The position numbers were made by a program, and so were the translations under genes. Shown here piece by piece: positions 36,077-42,924 of a DNA stretch of 64,000 nucleotides; the first letter of the stretch is position 1, and the number at the start of each line of letters is the position of its first letter. Source of the stretch: Citrobacter amalonaticus Y19 (lineage in GTDB: Bacteria; Pseudomonadota; Gammaproteobacteria; Enterobacterales; Enterobacteriaceae). The notes beneath the pieces are model-generated. The model worked only from the letters and a program-made list of their open reading frames with translations, did not search any database and was not told the DNA's origin. Location: NCBI RefSeq assembly GCF_000981805.1, contig NZ_CP011132.1, forward strand, positions 4,836,001-4,900,000. Direction: 5' to 3'.

Positions 36077-36098
36077 ATCAGGTGAAGGGGTTCAGTGG
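36077..36098 (-). promoter_or_regulatory. late promoter activator site 1 (lysis)
   Basis: Minus strand CCACTGAACCCCTTCACC, dyad TGAA-CCCC-TTCA at 36083-36094, then a -10-like TACTGA after 27 bases. It lies 62 bases before the endolysin ATG, where Mu has its lys promoter, and directly behind the stop of the AT-rich cargo gene. Confidence 0.7.
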
Positions 36099-36099
36099 C

Positions 36100-36600
36100 T
36101 TATTTTGTTACATCTATTATTTCTAGCTCACCAGGTTCAGACTCATCCTCTTTTTTTACCATGTACTCGCCTTTTGACTTGGCAGCCTCAATCATAGGGA
36201 GATACTTATATACTATTTTCCATACCTCTTCATCCTGCTTAAAGTCGAGGTTTCGGCAAGAAAATCGTTCATTCATAGGATCTGATGAATCAGTCTTGTC
36301 TGGATTTGCAATTAATAAAATTTTCCTCCAGGCACATGATTTAGTCTCATTTTTCGCAATAAAATTATATCCGCCCGATTTAGCGCTACCAGTCTGATAC
36401 CCAAAAGCTAAATTCCTTTGAACCTGATAACCATCCTTAATTGCTGCGTTTATAAATTCATCTTCACTATGGAAACGATCGGATGCATTAACCCCTTTTA
36501 AGACCTGTTTAATTGATTCACCATCATCTTTCTGGGGGCTATTGTTCGCTATCGCGCTAAAACTGAATAAAATAATCCCAGAAATAATAATATTCTTCAT
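36100..36600 (-). CDS. exported cargo protein, unknown function
   Basis: 166 residues, not recognised. Clear signal peptide (MKNIIISGIILFSFSAIA, cleavage after about residue 18) and two cysteines in the mature part (near 88 and 115) that could form a disulfide. Much more AT-rich than its neighbours. Inserted between the Mor/C-like activator and the lysis promoter; it ends right at the promoter, so it would be transcribed with the activator rather than the lysis genes. Looks like a moron. Superinfection exclusion or a periplasmic toxin/immunity role is speculative. Confidence 0.85.
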   Translation of the reverse strand: MKNIIISGIILFSFSAIANNSPQKDDGESIKQVLKGVNASDRFHSEDEFINAAIKDGYQVQRNLAFGYQTGSAKSGGYNFIAKNETKSCAWRKILLIANPDKTDSSDPMNERFSCRNLDFKQDEEVWKIVYKYLPMIEAAKSKGEYMVKKEDESEPGELEIIDVTK

Positions 36601-36612
36601 ATGTATGTATTC

Positions 36613-37047
36613 CTAAAAGAGAGAATCCTGTACCGAAGTGCTGTTATTCTTTTGCGCCGCCAGTAACTGCCACCCAAAGCGATCACTGAAACCATACTTG
36701 GGACACAGCAAAGTCATGGCCATCAGGGATGACGTACCCTGATCGCGAACGTCGGAGAACTCAGTCAGAAAGCGACGGTTGCGTAGTTCACGAAGGGCGC
36801 GATCACAGCGCGGGAGATAAAGGACTTCACCGCCGAAGTTTTTGATAAGCAACTGTGTTTTCTCATCGCCGATGGTATCGCGTAATAACGCTGCGCGGTT
36901 TGCGCCCATCGCACGCAGGCCTTTGCCAATGGGAAACGTGGTGCCACCAAACGCAGACAATAACTGCTCGGTGGCGGGGAACCCTATCAGGTCAGCTATC
37001 TGTACCACTGCTGGCGGCAGCAGCTCCGTCACCTGTTCCAGATTCAT
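36613..37047 (-). CDS. Mor/C-family late transcription activator
   Basis: 144 residues from MNLEQVTELLPPAVV at 37047. The Mor/C fold (PF08765) shows in LLPPAVVQIADLIGFPATEQ and in the C-terminal helix-turn-helix region (ALRELRNRRFLTEFSD). Mu has two such proteins, Mor for middle and C for late genes; only one is present here, immediately before the lysis block, so it probably activates the late promoters directly. Its first 56 bases overlap gemA. Confidence 0.9.
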   Translation of the reverse strand: MNLEQVTELLPPAVVQIADLIGFPATEQLLSAFGGTTFPIGKGLRAMGANRAALLRDTIGDEKTQLLIKNFGGEVLYLPRCDRALRELRNRRFLTEFSDVRDQGTSSLMAMTLLCPKYGFSDRFGWQLLAAQKNNSTSVQDSLF

Positions 37048-37468
37048 TATTACTCTCCCGTTTTTTGCGGCGGCTGGCATCAATAATCAGGGCCTGCATT
37101 AATTTGGTTAACTGCTCAGTGGTTAACCATTCAATGCGTTTGACCTGAAACATATGATCGCACATTTTCTCGGCATAATTCCACGGACGATTTGCATCTG
37201 CAAGCAACGCATGAATTTTAGCGAGAATGGTTTCACGGGATTTTGCCACTTTCGGTCGGCGACCGTGTTTTGCTGACTGACGGGGAAAACCCTGCTCATG
37301 CATATATTCGCGCACGGCCTGCAGCTCGTCGAGCGTGCATTTTGTTGAAGATGTTTTACCGCCACATAAACGCGCCAGAACACTGCGGTATGTAACATCA
37401 TCCCATCCCAGATGAGCCTGACCTGCTTTGATGGCTCCGATAAGACCTTTTTTTGCCGGAGTGGACAT
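36992..37468 (-). CDS. GemA, Mu gp16-like (DUF1018)
   Basis: 158 residues. DUF1018/GemA family: KGLIGAIKAGQAHLGWDDVT start, YRSVLARLCGGKTSSTKCTL and the RIEWLTTEQLTKLMQALI C-terminal helix. In Mu it modulates host gene expression. Polar Ser/Gly tail overlaps mor. Confidence 0.92.
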   Translation of the reverse strand: MSTPAKKGLIGAIKAGQAHLGWDDVTYRSVLARLCGGKTSSTKCTLDELQAVREYMHEQGFPRQSAKHGRRPKVAKSRETILAKIHALLADANRPWNYAEKMCDHMFQVKRIEWLTTEQLTKLMQALIIDASRRKKRESNNESGTGDGAAAASSGTDS

Positions 37469-37527
37469 ATTGCCTCCTGTTGGTTGCCATTATCGCAGGC
37501 ACTTTGCAAAGTACCTGCTGTAATGAC

Positions 37528-37743
37528 TCACTCGGTGGGCTCCAGCCTGCTGACTGAAACACCACCAATTTTCCCTTCAACCCTGACGACCAGCCGCCCG
37601 TTTCGCATATGCCATGCCGCTGAGCGGGTCGTTACTGACTCCCGTTCCGGCATCCCCGGTGTTGGGTGGTAGACGAAACGGGAACCGACAGGGAAACGCT
37701 CGTTAAACCTCTTCGCGGATAGATTCCTCAGTAGCTTGTTCAT
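37528..37743 (-). CDS. small early protein, FN..FPVGS family (paralogue 3)
   Basis: 71 residues from MNKLLRNLSAKRFNE at 37743, chosen for the GAGG ribosome site six bases upstream. Contains FNERFPVGSRFVYHP, TRSAAW and VEGKIGGVSVSRLEP, shared with the products of 39715-40161 and (more distantly) 40242-40433. Beta-rich, no cysteines. Family role unknown. Confidence 0.75.
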   Translation of the reverse strand: MNKLLRNLSAKRFNERFPVGSRFVYHPTPGMPERESVTTRSAAWHMRNGRLVVRVEGKIGGVSVSRLEPTE

Positions 37744-37921
37744 CGTTTTCCTCCAGTCCGGCATCAGTGATGATGAGACTCACAGGCCACAGGAGGATCA
37801 CCATAAAGTACCGGCAACCTCTCAGTGGCTTCGAGCAAAAGTGCGAGAGAATATCCGCCCAGCACCAGCCGAGGTGCAGCCATAAAAGCAGCAGTAACAC
37901 AACAACGGCAGCGCTCATCAT
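37703..37921 (-). CDS. small two-helix membrane protein
   Basis: 72 residues with hydrophobic segments about 3-22 and 36-52 and an acidic C-terminus (EENDEQATEESIREEV). The start overlaps the stop of the upstream gene (ATGA) and the end overlaps the next gene. Not recognised. Confidence 0.65.
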   Translation of the reverse strand: MMSAAVVVLLLLLWLHLGWCWADILSHFCSKPLRGCRYFMVILLWPVSLIITDAGLEENDEQATEESIREEV

Positions 37922-38133
37922 TTGATTCCCCGCAGTTTCTTGAACGACTCAATAGCTTTTTTCATATCGGCCTGCTCACCTTTGTCCCGAACGGTACGGT
38001 TGCTGGCGTCGTAGTATTTAAAGCGGAGCTTAAGAGGCACAGACATAAGCTCCACCACCTGGCTGTTATCTCGGAAGAACCACACGCGGCGGGTGCCGTT
38101 ATCGTGGAGCTGACAACCCGACACGCTATGCAT
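37918..38133 (-). CDS. hypothetical early protein
   Basis: 71 residues, MHSVSGCQLHDNGTRRVWFF; basic C-terminal helix (MKKAIESFKKLRGIK). Not recognised. Overlaps neighbours on both sides in the early operon. Confidence 0.65.
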   Translation of the reverse strand: MHSVSGCQLHDNGTRRVWFFRDNSQVVELMSVPLKLRFKYYDASNRTVRDKGEQADMKKAIESFKKLRGIK

Positions 38134-38491
38134 GGTTCACCTCCACAACAGGGTTGCGCTTGCGCAGAACGGCAATCGACACGCTTTCCCAGTCCTGATA
38201 CAGAAACAACAGGCCAAGCTCATCGGCGCGATCAAACTCTCTGGTAGCACCAACGCTGTTTTCCCAGCCATTCAGCAGGAATACGGCGTCCGCCTGCGCC
38301 AGCATGGCCAGCGTGATTTGCAGATACTGGTCATGCCGAAGACCATCAGGAAGAATGGCCGGATTGAGCACTGTGAAGCCACGATCTTCCAGAATTCTGG
38401 CCTCGGCATTGAACTCTTCACGGTTAAAGTTGTGATACCCGGTCATCGGCCCGGCGATGAAAACAACGGGTTTACGTTGTTGTTCGCTCAT
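38126..38491 (-). CDS. DUF4406 protein, nucleoside deoxyribosyltransferase-like
   Basis: 121 residues. The N-terminus VVFIAGPMTGYHNFNREEFN and the MLAQADAVFLLNGWENSVGA segment match the DUF4406/nucleoside 2-deoxyribosyltransferase-like fold, including a candidate glutamate in the GATREFDRA segment. A role in nucleotide metabolism or base modification is possible; enzyme activity is not established for this family. Confidence 0.82.
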   Translation of the reverse strand: MSEQQRKPVVFIAGPMTGYHNFNREEFNAEARILEDRGFTVLNPAILPDGLRHDQYLQITLAMLAQADAVFLLNGWENSVGATREFDRADELGLLFLYQDWESVSIAVLRKRNPVVEVNHA

Positions 38492-38991
38492 GCTGCCCCT
38501 CCCTTCACCTGCACGGACTGGCGGTCGATGCGCTCAATCTCTGCCGCGATAAGCGCACCAGCTTTCACCAGGTCGCGGCGCGGGGTTGTTGGCTTCCACC
38601 ACGATGGTGACCATGGCCACTCCCCTGGCTCAACCTCAGACTGATAAACGCCGGGGTTTGAGGGGAAAACCCATCCACGGGCATTTACATGCATTGCGTA
38701 ACAGGCTGCAGCACCTGCAATCTCTCCACTTGTATGATGGTCATCATGTTCCGGCGTCCAGCCCTCTACCGATTGCTGGCGCTGGCGTTCAGCGATGATG
38801 TCGTTGATCGCCGATGACGCAGTTAATTGCCGTACCATAGCTGACTGCACATCCAGCTCGGTAGCCAGGCGACTGACCAATTTTGCTATCTCAATAATTG
38901 GCGTGTCATTGCCCATCGCGGCGGCAAACTCATGACCGGCGCGAACCAGCTCTTTGATAGCTGACTTGTCCTGCTGAGGTGAGTTTTTCAT
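38488..38991 (-). CDS. phage early protein, Ea22/EaA-like family
   Basis: 167 residues. The C-terminal half (ERQRQQSVEGWTPEHDDHH..., WPWSPSWWKPTTPRRDLVKA, then GALIAAEIERIDR) is a widespread phage domain of unknown function found in early regions of many enterobacterial phages. The N-terminal half is helical. Overlaps neighbours by four bases. Confidence 0.8.
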   Translation of the reverse strand: MKNSPQQDKSAIKELVRAGHEFAAAMGNDTPIIEIAKLVSRLATELDVQSAMVRQLTASSAINDIIAERQRQQSVEGWTPEHDDHHTSGEIAGAAACYAMHVNARGWVFPSNPGVYQSEVEPGEWPWSPSWWKPTTPRRDLVKAGALIAAEIERIDRQSVQVKGGAA

Positions 38992-39710
38992 TTGGTTCCT
39001 CCGATGAGATCGATATTAGCTTTTGAACCATTCACCGCGTGGTGCAGCTGTGCGTTGCGACCGGCCTTGTACCCCTGATATGCCGCATCGTCCGTGCCTC
39101 TGGCCTTTCCGGGCTTGCGGGCTTCAAGTGTTTTCATTCCCGAACTGAATTTTCTTTCGCGCCAGGCCTCCATCAGCGTGGTTTCCGCCTCGGTCACTAT
39201 AAAATCACTGACAACGGCATAGGCTCCGTTGACCCAGGCAGAGCAGAACGTGTCAGCGCGGGCAACCTTCGTCGCGGGCTTGATGTTTTTACGGAGTGTG
39301 GCGATGTATTCACGGCGGGCCTTCACCAGTTGTTTGCCGAGTACCTCAAAGGAATAGGCAGCAACCTGCGGGCGTTCATCCGGGCCGTAATAGGTGATGG
39401 TGCGTTTTGCTGGTTCGCCCCAGTTGTAACGTCCGTGGGAAGTGTAGAAGCGGACACCAAAGACCCGCGCAATCATTTCTGCCAGAAATGCCATGTATTC
39501 CGGCATTTTTTCGGCATGGGTCGGGACTTTCTGCGTTGAGGCTTCACTGATATCAGTGAATTCAGCATCAGACTCAGACAGCCTGTGCGTCTCCATCAGG
39601 CGCTGCGCACGACTCATGGCCAGCGCCGCTTCTTCCGGGCTGGAATTATTGCGGGCCATTGCCAGGAGCTTTTTAATACGCTGGAGGTGTTTCTCTTTAT
39701 TGTTTTCCAT
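38988..39710 (-). CDS. DUF2786 domain protein
   Basis: 240 residues. The N-terminal DUF2786 domain is seen in LQRIKKLLAMARNNSSPEEA and AMSRAQRLMETHRL (residues 9-45); the C-terminal part (about 80-235) matches the domain that usually accompanies it. Frequent in Mu-like early regions. Function unknown. Confidence 0.88.
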   Translation of the reverse strand: MENNKEKHLQRIKKLLAMARNNSSPEEAALAMSRAQRLMETHRLSESDAEFTDISEASTQKVPTHAEKMPEYMAFLAEMIARVFGVRFYTSHGRYNWGEPAKRTITYYGPDERPQVAAYSFEVLGKQLVKARREYIATLRKNIKPATKVARADTFCSAWVNGAYAVVSDFIVTEAETTLMEAWRERKFSSGMKTLEARKPGKARGTDDAAYQGYKAGRNAQLHHAVNGSKANIDLIGGTK

Positions 39711-39714
39711 GTCA

Positions 39715-40161
39715 TTAGCCCTCAGCCTTTTCCGTTACCGGAAGTTTGCCAAGTAAACTCAGTGCCAGAATAATTCCCATCCGGACACCTCTATGTTCCT
39801 TCGTTCCTGCCTTGATGGTTACTTCCGGGGAAATAACCAGATCGGTGTCTTTGTGTTTAATAACCAGGTTCAGTTCTTCGACCTTTTCCTCGTGCCATGC
39901 CATGAGTACCTGTAATACATCTGTATCATCATCGTGGCTCGCCACTGCCACGGGAATAAGGTGTGTAATATCCACGCCGCCGCTGATACCGTTGACCATC
40001 ACCACCGTTGCGCCGTGGCCCAGTTCCCATGCTTCAGAGCGTGTCATGGTGAAATGGGCGGCATCCGGTTTACCTTTGACTGAGTGATAAGTAAAAGAAG
40101 AACCCAAGGGAAAGGCTGCATTAAATTGAGCTGCGCTCATTTGTTTCAGATATTCAGACAT
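39715..40161 (-). CDS. early protein, FN..FPVGS family (paralogue 2), extended
   Basis: 148 residues from the second of two adjacent ATGs, seven bases after GGAG. Residues 10-75 carry FNAAFPLGSSFTYHS, TRSEAW and VNGISGGVDITHLIP, paralogous to the product of 37528-37743. Residues 76-148 form an extra domain (AWHEEKVEELNLVIKHKDTD) followed by a hydrophobic C-terminal stretch. Function unknown. Confidence 0.78.
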   Translation of the reverse strand: MSEYLKQMSAAQFNAAFPLGSSFTYHSVKGKPDAAHFTMTRSEAWELGHGATVVMVNGISGGVDITHLIPVAVASHDDDTDVLQVLMAWHEEKVEELNLVIKHKDTDLVISPEVTIKAGTKEHRGVRMGIILALSLLGKLPVTEKAEG

Positions 40162-40241
40162 CATTATTCTCCTGAATTTGGCGTAAGCCAGCCCCTGCGG
40201 GTTTACGCCATTTTTAAAAGGATTTTAAATTACGGTTATTT

Positions 40242-40433
40242 TCAGTTAACGGGTTTCAGCGATTTAATATTCGCGAAATAGGGCTCCAGATTAATTTCAA
40301 CAACCGTTACTGACTTCATATCACGTGCAACATCCACCGTTCTCACCAGGCGGCCACCGCGAAGAAACGGTGACGGCTGGTAGATAAAGGTGCTGCCAAC
40401 AGGGTTTAACCCGTTAAACTGTTTCGCTTTCAT
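40242..40433 (-). CDS. small early protein, FN..FPVGS family (paralogue 1)
   Basis: 63 residues from MKAKQFNGLNPVGSTF at 40433, overlapping the ANR gene. FNGLNPVGSTFIYQP and the C-terminal NIKSLKP align with the two paralogues at 37528-37743 and 39715-40161. Function unknown. Confidence 0.7.
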   Translation of the reverse strand: MKAKQFNGLNPVGSTFIYQPSPFLRGGRLVRTVDVARDMKSVTVVEINLEPYFANIKSLKPVN

Positions 40434-40656
40434 CCGGAACACCCCAGCCGCGATGCACGGCGTTAGAACAGAATTCAATGCGTGAACCCGCCCACTGGCG
40501 ATTAACAGCATTGTGGGCAAATACCAGCGCTTTACTCCATACCTCCGCCGCTTTCTGAAAATCGCCGCGTTGCTCGGCGAGAACCGCACCCGATGCATAC
40601 GACATAAACGGGGAACACGGTTTACCGATATCGCTGGCGCGAACAATGGTCACCAT
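40414..40656 (-). CDS. ANR-family transcriptional regulator
   Basis: 80 residues from MVTIVRASDIGKPCSPF at 40656, one base after the previous stop. The ANR family pattern is clear: YASGAVLAEQRGDFQKAAEV, WSKALVFAHNAVNRQWAGSR and CSNAV. ANR proteins bind AraC-type activators such as AggR and dampen them. Its place in the early operon suggests phage control over host regulators. Confidence 0.85.
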   Translation of the reverse strand: MVTIVRASDIGKPCSPFMSYASGAVLAEQRGDFQKAAEVWSKALVFAHNAVNRQWAGSRIEFCSNAVHRGWGVPDESETV

Positions 40657-40657
40657 C

Positions 40658-41302
40658 TCACACCCCCACGCCAGCGATATCGAGGGGGATAGTGCGGTAC
40701 TGATCGCTTTCACCCACACGCTCGTAAACACGAATGTAGGCGCGACTGCCCACTACCTGCACGGCTTCGCCGATGGCTTCCATCGCCTTAATCCAGCGCT
40801 CATCCTTGATATCCAGACGGCGGAGCGCCAGCACCGCGCCAGTATTCACTTCACCTTCTTTCTCTGTCTGGAAGGCGCGGGAGATGATGGCCCGGATTTC
40901 ATCACGGGCACCTTCAGTCCAGTCGGCCAGACACTCATCAATCAGTGCTTTTGCCGCCTGCAGGCGTTCATCAAAAGCAATGCGATCCTGCATGGCCCGT
41001 TGCACCTTATAGCGGCCATCATAGCTGTACAGCGTGACATTGCCTTTTTTGCCGCCAAGGCTGACGCCATACTGACTGGCAGAGATATCTACGAACGCGC
41101 CAATATCGGAAAAACCGCTGAGTTTGAATTCGGTCAGGGCCGAGTTCAGAGCAAGTGCTTTTTCAACGATGCCACGTACCAGATCGTCACGCATCTGGTC
41201 GGTATCCCTGATGATGCTGACCGGGGTCAGAACGCCCTTGGCGTCAATCCAGTAACCCTCTGGCGCGGTTTTGTCAGTGAACTGTTTGTTTTCAGTGGAC
41301 AT
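40658..41302 (-). CDS. DUF3164 protein
   Basis: 214 residues. DUF3164 family, common in Mu-like early regions: APEGYWIDAKGVLTPVSIIR start, LSGFSDIGAFVDISASQYGV and LYSYDGRYKVQRAMQDRIAF core. Function unknown. Overlaps the upstream small gene by eleven bases. Confidence 0.88.
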   Translation of the reverse strand: MSTENKQFTDKTAPEGYWIDAKGVLTPVSIIRDTDQMRDDLVRGIVEKALALNSALTEFKLSGFSDIGAFVDISASQYGVSLGGKKGNVTLYSYDGRYKVQRAMQDRIAFDERLQAAKALIDECLADWTEGARDEIRAIISRAFQTEKEGEVNTGAVLALRRLDIKDERWIKAMEAIGEAVQVVGSRAYIRVYERVGESDQYRTIPLDIAGVGV

Positions 41303-41489
41303 TCTTTTTCTCCTTGCTGGTTTTGTTTAATGCATTACGGATTTTTTCATTCACATGCCCTGCGAGACCGTAGCCAACAGCTGCTGCGACTGCCTGCAGG
41401 CGATCACTGTCATTACTGTCCGGCTCAACACGGCACTGCACATCAAGCCCTTTTCCTAAATCGGTGAGGGTGATAATTACTTTGGCCAT
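41292..41489 (-). CDS. small early protein, 65 residues
   Basis: Starts MAKVIITLTDLGKGLDVQCR at 41489, one base behind the zinc-ribbon gene. Contains an AVAAAVGYGLAGHVNEKI helix. Similar short proteins occur in many Mu-like early operons; function unknown. Confidence 0.75.
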   Translation of the reverse strand: MAKVIITLTDLGKGLDVQCRVEPDSNDSDRLQAVAAAVGYGLAGHVNEKIRNALNKTSKEKKNVH

Positions 41490-41490
41490 C

Positions 41491-41712
41491 TCACTGCTCC
41501 TGCGGCATCGCCTCTGTGGTGACGCTGTTGTGGGTGACGTATTTAACAAACATGGCATCGCAGAACGGACAGGTAGTGGTGCTGTCCCATACATCGCCCT
41601 GCGGTGCAGCCGGTGTTTCAATCCCTTCCTGACAATGCGGGCACGAAAACATCAGCACTTTCCCGCCACGCTCTTTCACCCTGGCGATAAACGCCTGATA
41701 TTGCTGTTTCAC
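41491..41712 (-). CDS. zinc-ribbon early protein
   Basis: 73 residues with two CPxC pairs, CPHC (near 24-27) and CPFC (near 49-52), forming a zinc ribbon. N-terminal basic helix. Com of Mu is also a small zinc protein but regulates mom and sits elsewhere, so equivalence is not claimed. Function unknown. Confidence 0.78.
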   Translation of the reverse strand: MKQQYQAFIARVKERGGKVLMFSCPHCQEGIETPAAPQGDVWDSTTTCPFCDAMFVKYVTHNSVTTEAMPQEQ

Positions 41713-41722
41713 GGCTTACCTC

Positions 41723-42013
41723 CTAATGAATGGACTCAGACCAGACGACACGGCATCCGCTTTCGTCCTGATACATGCCCTGGCGAAACCGTCCGTGACG
41801 GTCGTTGCCGGTGATATCGAAACGCGCCAGCCCCTTTTTCTTCACCTGCTCACACCAGGCATGGCGGGCAATGCGAATGACTGGCTGCGCATTGCGAAGG
41901 GAGACGCTTTTTACCTGAACGCCCTGCGAAGAAAGAAAAAGAATCAACGCCTCTGCCCGCATCAGTGCAGAGATGACGCCCGCATTGGTGATGTTGTCTG
42001 AAAGCCTGACCAT
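41723..42013 (-). CDS. hypothetical early protein
   Basis: 96 residues, MVRLSDNITNAGVISALMRA start, mixed alpha/beta, basic. Follows B with a ten-base gap. Not recognised. Confidence 0.7.
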   Translation of the reverse strand: MVRLSDNITNAGVISALMRAEALILFLSSQGVQVKSVSLRNAQPVIRIARHAWCEQVKKKGLARFDITGNDRHGRFRQGMYQDESGCRVVWSESIH

Positions 42014-42023
42014 GGTTGAATCC

Positions 42024-42917
42024 TCAGTTAATCAGCATTTCTGCAAATTTACGGACAGCACCTGCACTGACCGCCTGACCACTGATTTCGCTGTGACGGC
42101 TGACACCGCGAACCAGCTTGAAAAGACGGCGGGCGTTGCCGTGGCTCGCCTTAAACAGCGCCGCGCTTACATCTGTTCCGGCAGCATCAGGCAACATGCT
42201 GACGGCGATATCACAGATATCTTCCTGCGGCAGTGAATCGCCGATATTGAGTGCCAGGCCGACGCGGCTATACAACTGCTGGTATTCACCACGCTTCCCC
42301 TTGAGGTTAATGATGAGGCGCGGCATACCTGCCAGAATCAGACCGATACCGGACTTATCATGGATACGGCGCAGGGTTTCCAGCGCCCGGTATGGCAGAT
42401 TCTCCGCCTCATCGACCATCAGCAGACGACCAGATTCACGCAGTGCGGAGATGCAGGATTCGCTGAGTTCGTGCATATTCCCGCGCTTACTCAGCCCCAG
42501 CAGGCTGCAGAGTTCCTCCAGCACCACACGGGCGGTGTAGCCGGGGTCGGCCTCAATCAGCAGTGCGTCGCGATGCTGCGCGGCGTACTCGCGCAGGATC
42601 ATGGTTTTGCCTAACCCTGCGGCACCGTAAATGACGTTCAGGTCACCATCCAGATGCGCCAGGCGGATCACTTCAATCCCTTTGCGCGAGGTCACGGTGG
42701 AGATAAAGCGGGACGTGATACGGCGGGATTTTTCTTTATCCGCCTCACGGGCAATGAAGCTGCGGGCCAGCTCATCAATACTGCGTACATCACCTGCATA
42801 TTTCCCCTGCAGGTACTGGTTAATGACTGCCGGACTTTTGCCCATTGCGCGGGCTACCTGTGTCTGGCTGTAGCCCTTACGCCCCATCAGGTCATTCAGT
42901 TCTGCTTGTATGCTCAT
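42024..42917 (-). CDS. DNA transposition protein B (AAA ATPase)
   Basis: 297 residues, MuB family. N-terminal helix-turn-helix (GRKGYSQTQVARAMGKSPAV, residues 12-31), Walker A GAAGLGKT near 97-104, Walker B LLMVDEAE near 165-172, and a C-terminal domain (GTDVSAALFKASHGNARRLF). It selects target DNA and delivers it to transposase; it also gives target immunity. Follows A with a short gap. Confidence 0.95.
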   Translation of the reverse strand: MSIQAELNDLMGRKGYSQTQVARAMGKSPAVINQYLQGKYAGDVRSIDELARSFIAREADKEKSRRITSRFISTVTSRKGIEVIRLAHLDGDLNVIYGAAGLGKTMILREYAAQHRDALLIEADPGYTARVVLEELCSLLGLSKRGNMHELSESCISALRESGRLLMVDEAENLPYRALETLRRIHDKSGIGLILAGMPRLIINLKGKRGEYQQLYSRVGLALNIGDSLPQEDICDIAVSMLPDAAGTDVSAALFKASHGNARRLFKLVRGVSRHSEISGQAVSAGAVRKFAEMLIN

Positions 42918-42924
42918 TTGTCTC

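Noticed and set aside
41491..41712. Com-like translational activator
   Set aside because: The two CPxC pairs resemble Com, but the gene lies in the early region and there is no mom gene for it to control.
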